A stretch of 64,000 nucleotides of DNA. Source: Cristatella mucedo. Lineage: Eukaryota > Bryozoa > Phylactolaemata > Cristatellidae. The stretch lies in contig WPIO01000045.1 in assembly GCA_009760855.2 (NCBI GenBank), positions 573,501 to 637,500 of the forward strand, in the 5' to 3' direction. The position numbers were made by a program, and so were the translations under genes. Each line of letters starts with the position of its first letter. Position 1 is the stretch's first letter. The notes below the pieces were generated by a model. It saw nothing but the letters and a program-made list of their open reading frames with translations, was not told where the DNA came from and made no database searches. Shown here one piece after another: positions 11,074-23,236 of the stretch.

Positions 11074-11226
11074 GTTGCTCCTCCGACAGAACTGGACCTC
11101 TTTGCCTGGCATACAAGTGTGATTCACCAATTTGCATAGAGAGGCATGGACGATGCAATGAAAATCGAGAATGCATTTTTCCACTTTGTCCTAATCGTTT
11201 GCACTTGCCGCCTGAGTGCTGGATAA
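11074..11226 (+). CDS. Host exon: eight-cysteine extracellular module
   Basis: A 153-nt exon lies between a strong pyrimidine tract and acceptor (TTTTTTCTCTTTAG) and a perfect donor (GATAA|GTAAGT). Both boundaries are phase 1. The 51 codons include eight cysteines (GPLCLAYKCDSPICIERHGR, CNENRECIFPLCPN, PPECW). Eight cysteines in about 50 residues is the content of laminin-type EGF modules, but the spacing is not canonical, so the fold is left open. Strand, phase and secreted-type composition agree with the lectin exon before it and the beta-sandwich exon after it. Other exons could exist in the long introns on both sides. Confidence 0.55.
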
Positions 11227-13371
11227 GTAAGTTTGTAGTGAAGACAATGATTTTATCGTTCCACTTGCAGTGCACGACTAGCTGACTAGATAGTTGCACA
11301 CACGGTGGCAAAACAAATGAGGAGTATAGCAGCTGCTCAGTGCCCAAATGTCTTCCGCAAGAACTTCAGCATATCTACGGTAGCCTATGCACGGGATCTG
11401 GGCATCTTATCAGAAATGCTAAGTAGATGATGAGCACTTTAGCTCCACAATCTGCCACCAAATCGGTATGTAATGTGGCTAAAGTCCTTCGAGCTAATTT
11501 ATAAATGGAAAGTGGGGAGTGCATTCTAGACCACTCATTTAGGCTTGTGTAATTATTTATCTACATTAATTATTAACCATATATATATATAATATGTAAC
11601 ATATATAATATATAATAAGTATATATATATATATAATTATTAATTACTAGTGGTTATTAATTATCTACAGGTCTCCATACGTGCACAAAAGCGACTTGAG
11701 CATTCAATCAAGCCATGGAAGCTCAGCTTTTCTGCCGCAATCTTCGAAACTAATATTTTGTACTGCTACTCCAATCTTCTTTAACCACCCACCAGGCAGC
11801 ATATCGACTTCATAATTGCTTCAAGAACCAGTAGGTCAATTCATCGTAGTGCATCTACTGACATATCTGACTCGGTTTTATGGCATGCCTCAAGACGACA
11901 GATTTTGCCTCTGGCTAATTACAGATCTGTTGGAAACAGCTCCCCTAGCAGCAGCGCTCAACAAGCTTAGCACCCGCTGCATGCTGACATTCCTTCATTG
12001 GCCAAATTTATGACGGTAAGCAGAGGCGGTACAAATCTACCCGCTACTGTGAAACTGCTCTTAGTCTTAGACTACTCTTTTTTCCCAATACGTTTATGAA
12101 ACTTTGACTTTCTGAATAATTAATTTCTATAATGGCGTCCTAATGAGCCCTTCTGGTTCCCTGGCCGCCATGACTCGTTTCCTTTGACTCAGTGCATGCT
12201 ATTAATTATTGGCCCACCTAACCTACTGCCGCCCCGTTTTGGTGTGAGCTTCCTGTTTACTCGTGCACGCTTCTCAAAGCATGAGACTTTGGGACTCTAT
12301 TATTGGCCCCCGAAGCAGGAGCCATTACTTTTCCTTCAGAGGGATGTGAAAGCAGTAGAACAGAATAGAGATTCTTTCCGTTTAGGCCGCAGTAGATTCG
12401 ATCCGCCTAAGGCATAGCCAAAAGCAATTTTCATTAAAATATTGGAAGAATATGCAAAGGGCTAGGAAATGTTTTAAAGTACGTTCTTAAACCTACTATT
12501 CTTTCACGGGCATTTGTCATGACTGAACTAGCTTGAATAGACTACTAGCATTACATAGATGGTCCAGCTTTAACTGGGGTAACATTTGTAACGGGCAATC
12601 TTCGTTACACCTTGCGCTCTACACGGCTTACGTAATTTCGAGTGCAAATCTAACCTATAGCTGCCAATTCAGATTGGACACAATATAGATGTTTCCGCCA
12701 CTATTTACTAAAGCCTCATCGTAGAATAAAACACTAGTCATTTAGTTTTATAGATGACTTTGCCTATTACCTTAAGAACATCAGCAATTAATGGTTTTTC
12801 ATGGCTATAATGCACTTAAAGCTGAACGAACAGAGGCAGTGCCGAGCAGTGCCTCATAGGTATCCCACGGAGACAGTAAAGCTCCGTGAGCCGGTGCCCG
12901 GTGCTTGAGAGCTCCATCATTAAAACAAAACTAAAGTAGCCGAAAAGGAATAATAACTCACCCGTGGAATAACTGAATTGACTAGCAGTGGAGGACTTTG
13001 AAGCTGGGTCTAACTTTTCCTCATTCCAAAATTGATTTCGCCCCTACTGAACCAATTTAGAGACAAATGCACAATCATTTTAAATAGTCAATTGTGAGCA
13101 GTTTTAAATTCCCTTCTACTGTAACAGAAAATCAGAGGCAGGATGATTGGCTAAATAGTTTCAGTTGTAAGTTAAACCTGCTGGTTAAACCATTAAATAG
13201 CAGAGTATTCTAGAATGCTAGTTCAGTCTATTAGCAAACATAAAGAACAAATTGCATTATTCTCGCCTTATGCATCATTGCTTTAATTGGGAGTATGTGC
13301 TAAATCTGTAAAATAATTATTAGTAATTGCACAAGATTTAGACAATGAAGGAATGAGCGTGAATGAATATA
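11227..13371. other. Intronic sequence with a short AT tract
   Basis: No exon is recognised. A degenerate AT dinucleotide tract occupies about 11578-11640. The rest shows neither LINE nor SINE similarity that I can see. Confidence 0.35.
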
Positions 13372-13443
13372 TGTTGTAAAGTGTATAGAAAGAGATTGAG
13401 TTCTCTGCGGGAGCATATCAAATGTATCATTCTTATTATTATG
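13372..13443 (+). mobile_element. LINE-A tail-only fragment
   Basis: TTGTAAAGTGTATAGAAAGA then GATTGAGTTCTCTGCGGGAG and a short ATT tail. This is the 3' stem-loop of LINE-A with nothing of the element upstream. Confidence 0.7.
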
Positions 13444-13674
13444 TAAACCTGGGATGTCCGATCGAAAAGCATATTTCTAGCCCATTCATGTTTGTTGTGG
13501 AAGCCGTACTCTGTGTTTGATACCGGTTTTATGAGAAAACGGCTTCCTTCACATATTTTCAGAGTAATAAAGCATCAAAGCAAGAAGTACTAACATATTC
13601 TATCGGTCGCAATATAAATCTGATTTTTTGATCGCTGTAACCTTAACAACCTCTTGTAAATTATGTATTCATGG

Positions 13675-14600
13675 AAAATTAAATGTATCTCCGTCTGTAA
13701 CTCCACAAAGTCATAAAGATTATGCGGTTGTTAGGCAGGAGAGTTTTGCCTAGCCCACTCACAGCCTAAGCGGCTTTTGGTACGCATTCGGTAGCCAAAA
13801 GACTTCATCTCACGCAGCAAAGAGAAAGTGGTAAGCATAGCAGAGTCAGGAAAACTGTTGAGGTAGTGAGTAACATGGAAGTAGCAGCTCAGGACCGCTG
13901 AAAGGATGAGCCATAGTCGGCAGCAGGAGAGAAGTTGTCGTAGTATAGGAATTGTGGAAGCGAGTTCCACAGCCTAGGACCTGCAGAACTAAAGCTTCTG
14001 TCGCTAGTGGTCTTTAAGCAGAGGAACAGAACAGCTAATTAATTTCCCACAGAGGACATGAGAGCGCGAAGCGGCTTAAACTAGTGCGCCAGCTCCGCTA
14101 GGTACGAAGGAGCCAAGCCGTGGCGGGCCTTGTGGGTCAGGGTAAGAACTTTGCTCTGTATCCGTCGGTCAACCGGCATCCATTCTAGCTCTTTTAGCAA
14201 ATGAGACACGTGCTCAAACCTCTGGGACTTGAAGACTAGCCTTGCAGCCACATTCATAGTCAGCTGAAGTGGCCTGGCTGCTTTCTTTGGCAGCCCAGCC
14301 AAATGAGAATTACAATAATTGAGCCAAGACAGAACTAAGGAGCTACTTAAATTGTTTGCAAGCCACTTTGGAAGACAGCTCATAATCTTGGATAGGGATC
14401 GGACGTGATGGCTAGCTGCAGAAGCAGTCTTCTCAATGAAGCTTTTAAAATTTAGGCAGGTGTCGAAAACGACAATTAAATTTCGAGCACGTCGTGATAG
14501 TCGCACAACAGCGTCACCTATTAGAAGAGCAAAGCCTCTAAATCCGGCCGCACGCTTAGGGTGTCCTTCTGAGCAGCAGTTCAGTTGTATCGTCATTTAG
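13675..14600 (-). mobile_element. LINE-B copy, C-terminal half (better preserved)
   Basis: Minus-strand frames of 171 and 79 codons encode DAVVRLSRRARNLIVVFDTC, ASAASHHVRSLSKI, EHVSHLLKELEWMPVDRRIQ and the terminal block TTFSLLREMKSFGYRMRTKS, ending near 13731. The 3' terminus is GTATCTCCGTCTG on plus. This is the reference copy for family B here. It is truncated upstream of the RT core. Confidence 0.85.
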
Positions 14601-14944
14601 TTTCAAGGAGTTTGCCGGCTTAATTCAGTTATATAGCAGCAGAAGTTAACGGCTATCGTGCGGTTGCAGGATAAAGTAATTGATTAACTGTGGTTGAACC
14701 ACAGCTCAAGGCCCTAAGTGATGATTGGCAATTAATCTATCGACAGCTCACAAACTGAAGGGTAGCTTAAACCGCTTTGCGAAGAACTGCACACTCGAGC
14801 TGCAATGAATGGTGAAGTACACAACTTTACACCCTCGGTCACGCAGGTCCAGCTAAAATCTTAACAGCAAGCAATATCAGTCGAAGACCAAGTTCTATCG
14901 AATTGCAATCCAATAGGATTGACAAGTTCCTGCATGGTTGTTGA

Positions 14945-15185
14945 TTGCAATGTAATTTATCGCTGTCGTTAACTCCACAAACCAGAAAGAACATGTGGTG
15001 TAACTCGGGATAGGTTTTATAGCCCATTCGTAGCCTAAGCCGGTTTCGCTACACACTCGGTACACCTACAGACTTCATCTCATGCAACAAAAAGAAAATA
15101 AGAAGCATAGCAGAGTCAGGTGAGCAGCTGGGGTAGTGATTAACATGGAAGTAGCAAATCAGGACGGCTAGAAAAGATAAGCTAA
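14945..15185 (-). mobile_element. LINE-B 3' fragment
   Basis: GTTAACTCCACAAACCAGAA, CGTAGCCTAAGCCGG and GACTTCATCTCATGCAACAA on plus correspond to the last ~240 bp of LINE-B in reverse. No coding remains. Confidence 0.7.
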
Positions 15186-15424
15186 TGAGAAGATAAGATA
15201 ATTCCATTCAGTGCATTAGTTAACTTGGCACTTCTAAAGACTCTCAGATGCCTACGATGACCCGAGGATTGCACCGTAGAAGCTAATATGCTATTGAACC
15301 ATGGTTGACGAAGACGACTCTATGAAGTCTTATCTTTGAATCTTGATCCAAGTGCACGAGCTTTCACATCCAACAGTCGTTCAGGCAATAAGTGTATCAA
15401 ACTTAGGGCGCTAAAGCCTACTTA

Positions 15425-16753
15425 ACGGGTGCCGGGTACCAATAATAATACGTTTCATAAAACCCCCATTGATAACTCGATCTCTTTCTAGGCACTCTAC
15501 AATCGCTGCAAAGGAAGCGCGAATGAAATGGCTGGTGGTAGCTTGCTCAATCAGCAACAAGACTAACATAGTTAGGGGAGACATGCACAGGGTCAGCACT
15601 CAAGTATAATTAGTGACAGCATGCACAGTGTCAGGAAGCATGTGCACATAAAGTCGAATCACAGGGGCTCACTAAATGCTCTCATAAATAGGCCTGTTTT
15701 TAGTTTCTTTTTAAATGTGGTCAAGTCGGGGGATGTCGTGACTCAAGTCCGGAGTGAGTTCCAGGCTCTGGGAGCATACGAACTAAAGGCACGGTCTCTA
15801 AAGGATTTGGTGTTTGTATCAGGTATAGGTAAACAGTTAGATTCTGAAAAGCTGGTTGTTCGATGCTTAGCCTAGTGGAGAATAGGTCAGAAAGGTAGGC
15901 TGGAGCCAAAGAATGAAGAGACCTAAAAGTGAGTGATAAAACCTTGAAGTCGATGCATTACTTGTCTGGGAGCTAGTGCAGGTCGGCGAGAAGTGGTGAG
16001 GTGTGGCAATTGAAAAGCTCCCGATAGAAGATCTAGCCTAGCTGCAGAGTTGTGCACTAGCTGTAACAGCCTGATTGCACAGGCCGGTTGGCTAGCAAGT
16101 AGTGAGTTACTGAAGTCAAGACGGGATGTCACAAATGCGTGAACCAAATTAGATGTGGTATCACTGTAACAAGACCGAATTTTAGCAATGTTATGTAGCT
16201 GAAAGTATGGAGACTTGACTGTGAAGCTGATGTGATCGTCTAACGAAAGGTCGCTTTGGAACATGACACCTAGATTTCGTACAGATTCGACAGGAGATAG
16301 GCTAGCAGAGCCGATTTTGACGGTTAGCCTTACAAGCTTCTGAATCACACTTGGCTTTCTCGCAACTAGTATGCTGGTTTTATCATCAATTAATTTAACA
16401 AAAGTTGCTGCCATCCATGGGCGAATGTCATCAATGCATGCAGCAAGGGAGTTGAAAGCAGACGTGCTGGAGAACTGGGAGGGATCAAAGCAAAAGTACA
16501 ACCGAGTGTCATCTGGGCAGAATTGAAAGCCTAGATTGTGCTTGGCTATCACATCCTCAAGAGGAAGAGTATAAACCATGAAAAGAACTAGTACACGTAC
16601 GGAGTCCTGAGGTACATCGTATTTCAGAGGTTCATCGGATGATCTTTGTCCATTCACATCAATATTCTGGAGTCTCCCTCTGAGATAAGACCTGAACCAT
16701 TCCAGTGCAGTGCCAGTGATGCCTAGGCGAGAGTCCATACTAATTACTTTCAA
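15425..16753 (-). mobile_element. LINE-A copy with RT core, 5'-truncated
   Basis: A 276-codon minus-strand frame starts with DSRLGITGTALEWFRSYLRG, continues through KYDVPQDSVRVLVLFMVYTL (canonical [12 protein letters not shown] region, changed) and the YADD box (here CPDDTRLYF), and reaches the linker around 15923. The C-terminal part and 3' UTR follow down to the ATT-type tail near 15430. Replacement of the YADD tyrosine and alanine and of PQGS implies a dead copy. Confidence 0.85.
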
Positions 16754-18380
16754 ATGAAAAGCTGCAAAACTACGTTTAAGTAGTAGAATAATTAGATATT
16801 AAGTTTATTTCGGTCACCGAGCGTTGTTTATTTAGGTTTTGCGCTCCTGTCATCACAGTGTGAATTATGATTTATTTTTACATTGATTATTGGTGGTAAT
16901 ATTACTGTCAGTAGTCCTCCTCTACCAAATAAAAGCCAACCGGGAAAACTATGAGCTTATTAAAACCAGAAAAATTCGTTGGAAAAAAGGCAGCATGAAC
17001 AAGACACGCTTGCAAAGGAGTGATAAATTGAATGAGTAGAAGTTACATTGTGGAAGCCTTCGCTAGCCTGGGAATCTTCGCATAATTTTAGCTGGCCATC
17101 TAGTCTGGAGTTCATTCTCCCTCCCTTCTTTTCTATCCGACGAGGAAGAATTCCGTAAAAAATAAAAGCTATTCGCAAGCTTTGTTAAATCACTTACTGA
17201 CCAACCCCTTTACAACCATACACAAAACCTGTACTTGTTGAGACTACCTCTCCCGGTGAGCATCATCCAGTCAAGTGGCGCCAAGTGGCGACAGAAAGTG
17301 AGCCTTGGCTAAGCAAGCCTGCCGCATACAATAAACTTGGTAAACAGGTATTGGAGTATTAATTAGGCTTCGAACTACGATCTCGCTTTCAACTGTAATT
17401 CTCTAGTTTATTTACAAACGAGGACGCATAGGTTTTGGGTCGGGGTAAAAAAGCCGTTGCTATATTGATCAATGCAGGGGCTGCTACACTTCATTACACA
17501 CCGAAGCCAGCCAATAGGATTGAGCCGAGGCTCTCGGTTGAGCAGTTATCAAGGGTCCCCGTATTTTTCCAGTACAGTGACCAGTCGATCTTCATCTTGC
17601 CATGATTGCCAGGCAGGGAAGCTCTTGTACCCAGTCTCCAACGTAAGAGATCACGGAGAGCAGCGTCCGCTGTCGATCTAGGCTGTGTACGTTCTCTTCT
17701 CGGCCTCGCTATGGTTGCTCAGCGACGGCTACATCACCAATTATAGAAAAACATTTTCACGCCGAAGCCTGGTATAATGAAAGGTCTGGTTTTCCGCAAA
17801 AAAAGGACAAATCCACCACCCAAACCAATACAAAAGTGAGCCTGCCCAGCTTAAATAAGATAGAACACCCGACGGTGTAGATGTGACTGTGAATCGAAGA
17901 CAAATCGGCTGAGAAGGGTATTTTTATGTAGCTGCATGTGTCTGTTCGCGTGCGTGAGCGAGTGCGTGTGTGCGTGCGTACGCATGTGTCTGTGTGAGCA
18001 CGCATTCGGGAGAGATTATATGCTTGTCCAAAGATCTCTTCCAAGAAATTTGTCCCGTGGGGCTGGCAACGTGGACAGTCACAAATAGATCTCCAAATAT
18101 CGGCCTTGTTTATTTATGTTCGTTTGGCTAGCCTGAAAACGTTTGGCTGGGCAGGATGTTTGTGAAACAAAGCTAACTGATTACCTCAGCTGCAAGATCC
18201 ATATTTATTAAAAGTAAAAGCTGAGTCTGCAGATTTGCTGCTGGATAATCCCCACGAACATATACCCAGTCCCTGAGACAAAAAAGCAACACATATGTAA
18301 GACACTACTAATGCAAATGACCTCGTATGTGGTCACTGTCCGCATTAGCTTCGGTTTAGCAGCTGGACTGACCTCAACTG
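16754..18380. other. Intronic sequence; GT/GC alternating tract
   Basis: No exon is recognised. At about 17936-18006 alternating purine-pyrimidine runs (TGCGTGAGCGAGTGCGTGTG) could adopt Z-DNA. A small direct repeat (AAGTGGCG twice) lies near 17273. Confidence 0.35.
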
Positions 18381-18432
18381 TTCTCTGAGGGCGCTTTATC
18401 AAGTGCATTATTATTATTATTATTATTATTAT
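18381..18432 (+). mobile_element. 52-bp LINE-A tail insertion with 5-bp target duplication
   Basis: Only the right half of the stem-loop (TTCTCTGAGGGCGCTTTATC, AAGTGCATT) and the ATT repeat are present. AACTG occurs on both sides (18376-18380 and 18433-18437). This is among the shortest retrotransposition products in the window. Confidence 0.75.
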
Positions 18433-18592
18433 AACTGTGACTGCCTAACTTTGGTGACTTTGTGTTGTCCCGCGAGTCGGCAGTTCATGGATGAACCTAT
18501 TGCTTGCAAAAATAGAAACCAATTCAGACTTCAATGGCAAAGGCAAGATGGAGCATGCATTCTTACAAAGCTTGAACCCCGCTATGGGTTCA

Positions 18593-18769
<177 letters not shown>

Positions 18770-18775
18770 ATATAC

Positions 18776-18811
18776 ATATATATATATATATATGTGTGTG
18801 TGCGTGTGTGT

Positions 18812-18843
<32 letters not shown>
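18776..18843. repeat. (AT)n/(GT)n compound microsatellite
   Basis: A short ATATAT run passes into TGTGTGTGCGTGTGTG and ends at 18843. Confidence 0.85.
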
Positions 18844-18845
<2 letters not shown>

Positions 18846-19298
18846 TGTTAGGCAAAAATTCTACTCCTAGGACACGCTAAGCGTAAGACTGGACTGGGAT
18901 ACTTTGCTCTCTGCTTATTGGTGCTTTAGTTTTTCAGACCGCGAACCAGAAACCGAAAAATAGACCGAAAGATCTAAAGCAACAAGCTCCACTCGGTCTC
19001 CCTATTGCTGTTTCTATCAAAGGCACGGGATGATTGGTCGCAGATGAGCTGAAATCTTGTTCTAAGACTTCCAACTTACAAAGCAGGTTATTGTTCAAAT
19101 TTAGAGTTAATCAGTCTACATTGTCATCATCGCGTCTTTTTTCGAATGAACTTATGTGATATGTGGACGTAGGTAGAGTCGTTTTTATTGTGGAGCCTAA
19201 TCTTGTGGCACGCTTGATCGCCAAGCTCTTCTCTTATGCCTTTTAGCTTGCCCACGTCACATTCGCCCTATACTGATAGCGTTTAGGTTCTATCTCAG

Positions 19299-19637
19299 TG
19301 GGAAAACAGATAATCTACATTTTAGAGATTCCGACCTTAAGGGAGTGTGATGCACATCAGGAATACAATACTACAACCATACAAGCCAAAATAACGGTGA
19401 CGGCCGAACAGCAAAGGAAATGGAACTTGAAGCCAAGTGCAATTATTTTGCAAATTGATAATAGACCTAATGGTAATTTTTCTAACCATTCCACAATCTA
19501 TCAAGGTCCTGGTGCTTATGCGTTCCAATTAAGTAACGATTTACCATATGGTACTATTATTAGGTTCATTCCTGAGATTCGTGTAGGCAATCGAAGCTAC
19601 GAAGGCCAGCCTAAGAGAATTTCCCAACTCTCAAGAG
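19299..19637 (+). CDS. Host exon: beta-sandwich (FN3-like) extracellular domain
   Basis: A 339-nt exon between TTCTATCTCAG and CAAGAG|GTAAGA, phase 1 at both ends, encodes 113 residues without a stop. It contains IIYILEIPTLREC, KWNLKPSAIILQID, GPGAYAFQLSNDLPYGTIIR and FIPEIRVGNRSYEG. The alternating hydrophobic strands, the tryptophan and the closing G(T)xIRFxPxIRVxNxxxxG run resemble an FN3- or Ig-type sandwich, with potential N-glycosylation sites (NFS, NHS, NRS). The exact family is not certain. Matching phase and strand suggest the same receptor gene as the exons at 11074 and 25281. Confidence 0.55.
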
Positions 19638-20469
19638 GTAAGAAAGGTCAAGCGCTTGCAATGCTGGATGCGCAGACAGATCTTGCACTTTTGAATGTAT
19701 GTTTTCACGAGCTCACAGTGAGCGGCGAGAAACGGGTAATTTAACTCCTACTTTTTCTGTTCACTGATAATTTGCGTTGATAAAGTAGACATTTTATAAT
19801 TTATAAATATAGTAAATATTCTAAACAATTTGAGTCCTGGCTATGCGAAAAAGAAATTTGACTCCCATTGCTAACGCCAAAGATTATTAGGAGTCTGAGC
19901 ATGAGCTTGTAGTTAATCGTAAGAAATAACAGGCGTTTGCGCGCTGTGCTGGCAGGCATAAGCAACTTGTCTCTGCTCATAGTCTCTTTGCAAGTTTATT
20001 CCTATACTAATTAACTGATACTTACTCTTTTCTCCTGAATTAAATTTGAGTAGCCGTCAATAATCTTCCCCAATAGTTTTTAAAGGAAGCACTAAGATGT
20101 GCTGCTTCCCATTAAAGGAGAAAAGTATACCTGAGTCCGGTTTTCAGGTTAATTTATCCACTCTGAGAATAATAACTGTTAGAGCTACTCAGTAAAACGC
20201 CTACTCTATGTTATTAGAGTCTCATTAATTCCACTTTCGCTCTTCCTCTATCACAAGCCTTTATTATCAAATACACGTGAAAGATTGTAAAGCAACCGAT
20301 AAGTAATTTTTAAGTGAATCAGATCTTGCTACCATTTTAAAATGGGAGTTAAAGCGAACCCTTCAACAAGGACTACTGTAGAAAATACAATAATATAAAG
20401 CCAAGTCTAGTTTCTAGAAAAAAAACAATGATGAATAACTGAATCAAAATTAAAAAAATGCTTATTTAC

Positions 20470-20552
20470 TTTGCAGCAAATGTAAAGCGCTTAGAAAGAG
20501 ATTAAGTTCTCCGAGGGCGCTTTATCAAGTGCATTGTTATTATTATTATTTC
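20470..20552 (+). mobile_element. LINE-A tail-only insertion
   Basis: CTTTGCAGCAAATGTAAAGC, the full stem-loop, CAAGTGCATT and (ATT)n. It starts at the same internal point as several other tail-only copies. Confidence 0.75.
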
Positions 20553-20589
20553 TACGACCAGCCATCTCCTTAACCGCCCGTAAGTTAGA

Positions 20590-20880
20590 TGCTTACCTAA
20601 TGCAGTGACTTCTAATCTCCTACTGCCGACTATGGCATATCATTTATAGCCACCCTGAGCTGTTACCACCAATCTATTAGCTACCTCAATTACTCTCTTG
20701 ACTGAGCTATGGTTCTTAATTTCAACTTGCCTCAGAGTTAAGTATGTTGGCTACCGATTGTGCACCGATAGCAGCCCAATCTTTAAGTGTACTTTACAAA
20801 AGCACGCACAAGCACTCACAAAGTCTCTGAAGCTTCTCGTGAAGCTACGAACGGAGGTACACTACATTAGAATGACGTTT
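20590..20880 (+). mobile_element. LINE-B C-terminal fragment
   Basis: CTCCTACTGCCGACTATGGC, ACCTCAATTACTCTC, TTGGCTACCGATTG and TGCACCGATAGCAG are diverged versions of the LINE-B C-terminal coding block. No open frame spans it. Confidence 0.65.
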
Positions 20881-20929
20881 TGATGACCTTTCTGATAGCT
20901 TCTGTATTTTCTTTGTCAATGAGATAGAA

Positions 20930-22544
20930 AAGGTCGGAGAGTACTTCGTTGCGCTGCCAGAATTTCCTCTAGACTCCCGTCTCTCAATTTCGGGCAAAAA
21001 CCTTACTTTCTGCATTTGCAAAGGTCCCCACTAACCTCATCCTGAAGCTCATATCAGAATCAAAGAAAATAAATAGTCATCTAGACTCTAATCCCACTGT
21101 CCTGCTTTGAAGATTCACAGATCTTATGATGCCATGCGTAAATAACGCTACAAATGTGGCATAAGCCTCGGTTGATGTCTCAGTACCTTTCCAAAAGGTT
21201 TTATTTAGCCCACTGCTCAGGAAGGCGACACTAGACAGAGAAAACTTGAACAACATCCGCCCAGTCTCCCTTCTTCCGTTCTCATCAAAACCACTAGAAC
21301 AATTTTTTCAGACAAATTTAAAATCTTAAATCGAAGCTTCAAACCTAGGAAGAAAATTAGTTCTAGTCTGGTTTTATAGCTAACCAATCCTCAGTCAGCA
21401 TTGCTTAAGCGACCTTCTCAGGAATGCAGATTTCTGTCAACTCTCTGCTTGTTTGTCTCGATCTTTCGGCAGCTTTCGATACTATTGATCACATCGATCA
21501 CAAGGTCCTCCCTAAACCCCTCTAATCTCGCCCGGATATCATCGGCGGCACAGCATTATACTGTTTCAGGTCCTATCACAGTTACAGATTAGTACAGAGA
21601 ACATTGATGTGAATAGATGAAGATCATCCTAGGAATAGTTGAAGTACGGAGTACCTCAGGGCTCCGTGCTTTTTCTGGTTCTCTTTATGGTTTCTACTCT
21701 GAACCTTTCCGATGTAACCGCCAGGCACACTCTACTTTTTCACTTATATTAAAATCACACTCTGCTGTACCTTTGCAGTGGTCCCTTCTAGCTCTCCAGC
21801 ACGTTGAATCCTCTCAACTTCTGTGCAGCATGTATTGACGACATCCGCACACGGTTGGCTCAAAACTACATTAAACCGAAAGAAGACAATGAAAATAACT
21901 TGCCAGTTACGGGAAAATTGTATTCTTTCAAAAATTGAAAACCTAAGGCTCAAAATCTTGGCTCTGCCAACATATCTCCTGTGGAATCTGAGCGAAATCT
22001 AGGTATCTCGCTTCTAAGTGACCTTTCACTAGATGACTGCATCAGCTCCTCATTCACGTCTGCTTACTTTCAGCTACATAAAATTGCCAATATTCGGGCC
22101 TGTTTGAACAACGATACCACATCTAAGTTTGTGCACGGATTTGAGACTTACCGTCTTGACTTCTATAACTCACTGATTGCCGGCCTACCGACCGGTGCAA
22201 TAAGGCGCTTAGAGCTGGTGCAAAACTCTGCAGCCAGGCTTGTCTGTCGTGAGCGTCGGAGCTGCTACACCACACCACTTCTTGCCGACCTGCACTAGCC
22301 CCCCCCCGTAAAGCAACGCATTTGCATCAATGTCCTGGCACTCACTTTAAGGTGCCTTTATTCTTTCAGTTCAGCCTACCAATCAGTTCCACTCCACCGT
22401 GCTGCTTTGGCCCAGTGGTCAAGCTGCTAGCCCGATCGAGATGAATATATTTAATGACCGAGGTCGTGGGCTTGAGCCCCGTAGCTCTTTAATATGTGAA
22501 GTGCCTGAATAGAGATTAAGTTTTCTTATTTCGCTATGTAAATG

Positions 22545-22586
<42 letters not shown>

Positions 22587-22880
22587 TCCCCCATCAGGCT
22601 TGGTAACACCGGCCTTTCTGAATAAAATTGTGTTACTGCACCTCGTACTAAACTCAAATTCTGTGGAGACCATGCCTTTTTTCGTATGCTGTCAAAGCTT
22701 GAAACTCACTCCGACTGATATCACGACATCCTCTGATTTGAAGAATCTACAGAGAGCCTAAAACTGTGTCTATTTATCGCAGCATTTGGTGGGTCCACGT
22801 GATCCGTCCTTTGTTGGCTAATGATTGCTGACACTGTGCGTGCTGTTATTGATTTACAAGTAACTTCTAACCTAGAATTA
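20930..22880 (+). mobile_element. LINE-A copy, highly decayed, interrupted by SINE S2
   Basis: The copy begins in the endonuclease-RT linker, passes the AAFDTIDH-equivalent region (GGCAGCTTTCGATACTATTG, 21468) and continues to the post-RT block (NLGISLLSDLSLDDCISSSF, LVQNSAARLVCRERRSC, ending 22298). The C-terminal block and 3' UTR resume after a SINE at 22397-22584. Many frameshifts are present. Confidence 0.8.
22397..22584 (+). mobile_element. SINE S2 in plus orientation, nested in LINE-A
   Basis: The head GTGCTGCTTTGGCCCAGTGG (A-box type) is followed by a B box in GAGGTCGTGGGCTTGAGCCC and a tail (AGTGCCTGAATAGAGATTAA, TTTTCTTATTTCGC). The terminal repeat has become (AT)n instead of (ATT)n. 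ACTCC flanks both sides and may be the target duplication. Confidence 0.75.
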
Positions 22881-23154
22881 TAAGGTTAATACTTATTTAC
22901 CGATTCCATTAAATATACCAGAAGCACGAGACTCGTTTGATCACTAGACGCTTCCAGAGCTCACCTTCCTGCCATATTACTACTGATTAATTACCCAACT
23001 GCGTTAGGGCAAACTAAATTCAGTGATATAAGAATGTAAATGCTATTAGAAGTCGGTTGCACAGAAATACCCTTAAAATGGGTACCTTGGGTTTGGCTAC
23101 AGGCTACCGTTTATTGCTGTTACTAATCTAACAGGATCTATTGCATGATCATGT

Positions 23155-23236
23155 CAGCAAATGTAAAGCGACTAGAGAGAGATTAATTTCTCTGAAGGCG
23201 CTTTATCAAGTGCATTATTATTATTATTATACCATA
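23155..23236 (+). mobile_element. LINE-A tail-only insertion
   Basis: CAGCAAATGTAAAGCGACTA, the stem-loop, GGCGCTTTATCAAGTGC and (ATT)n. No element sequence lies upstream. Confidence 0.75.
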
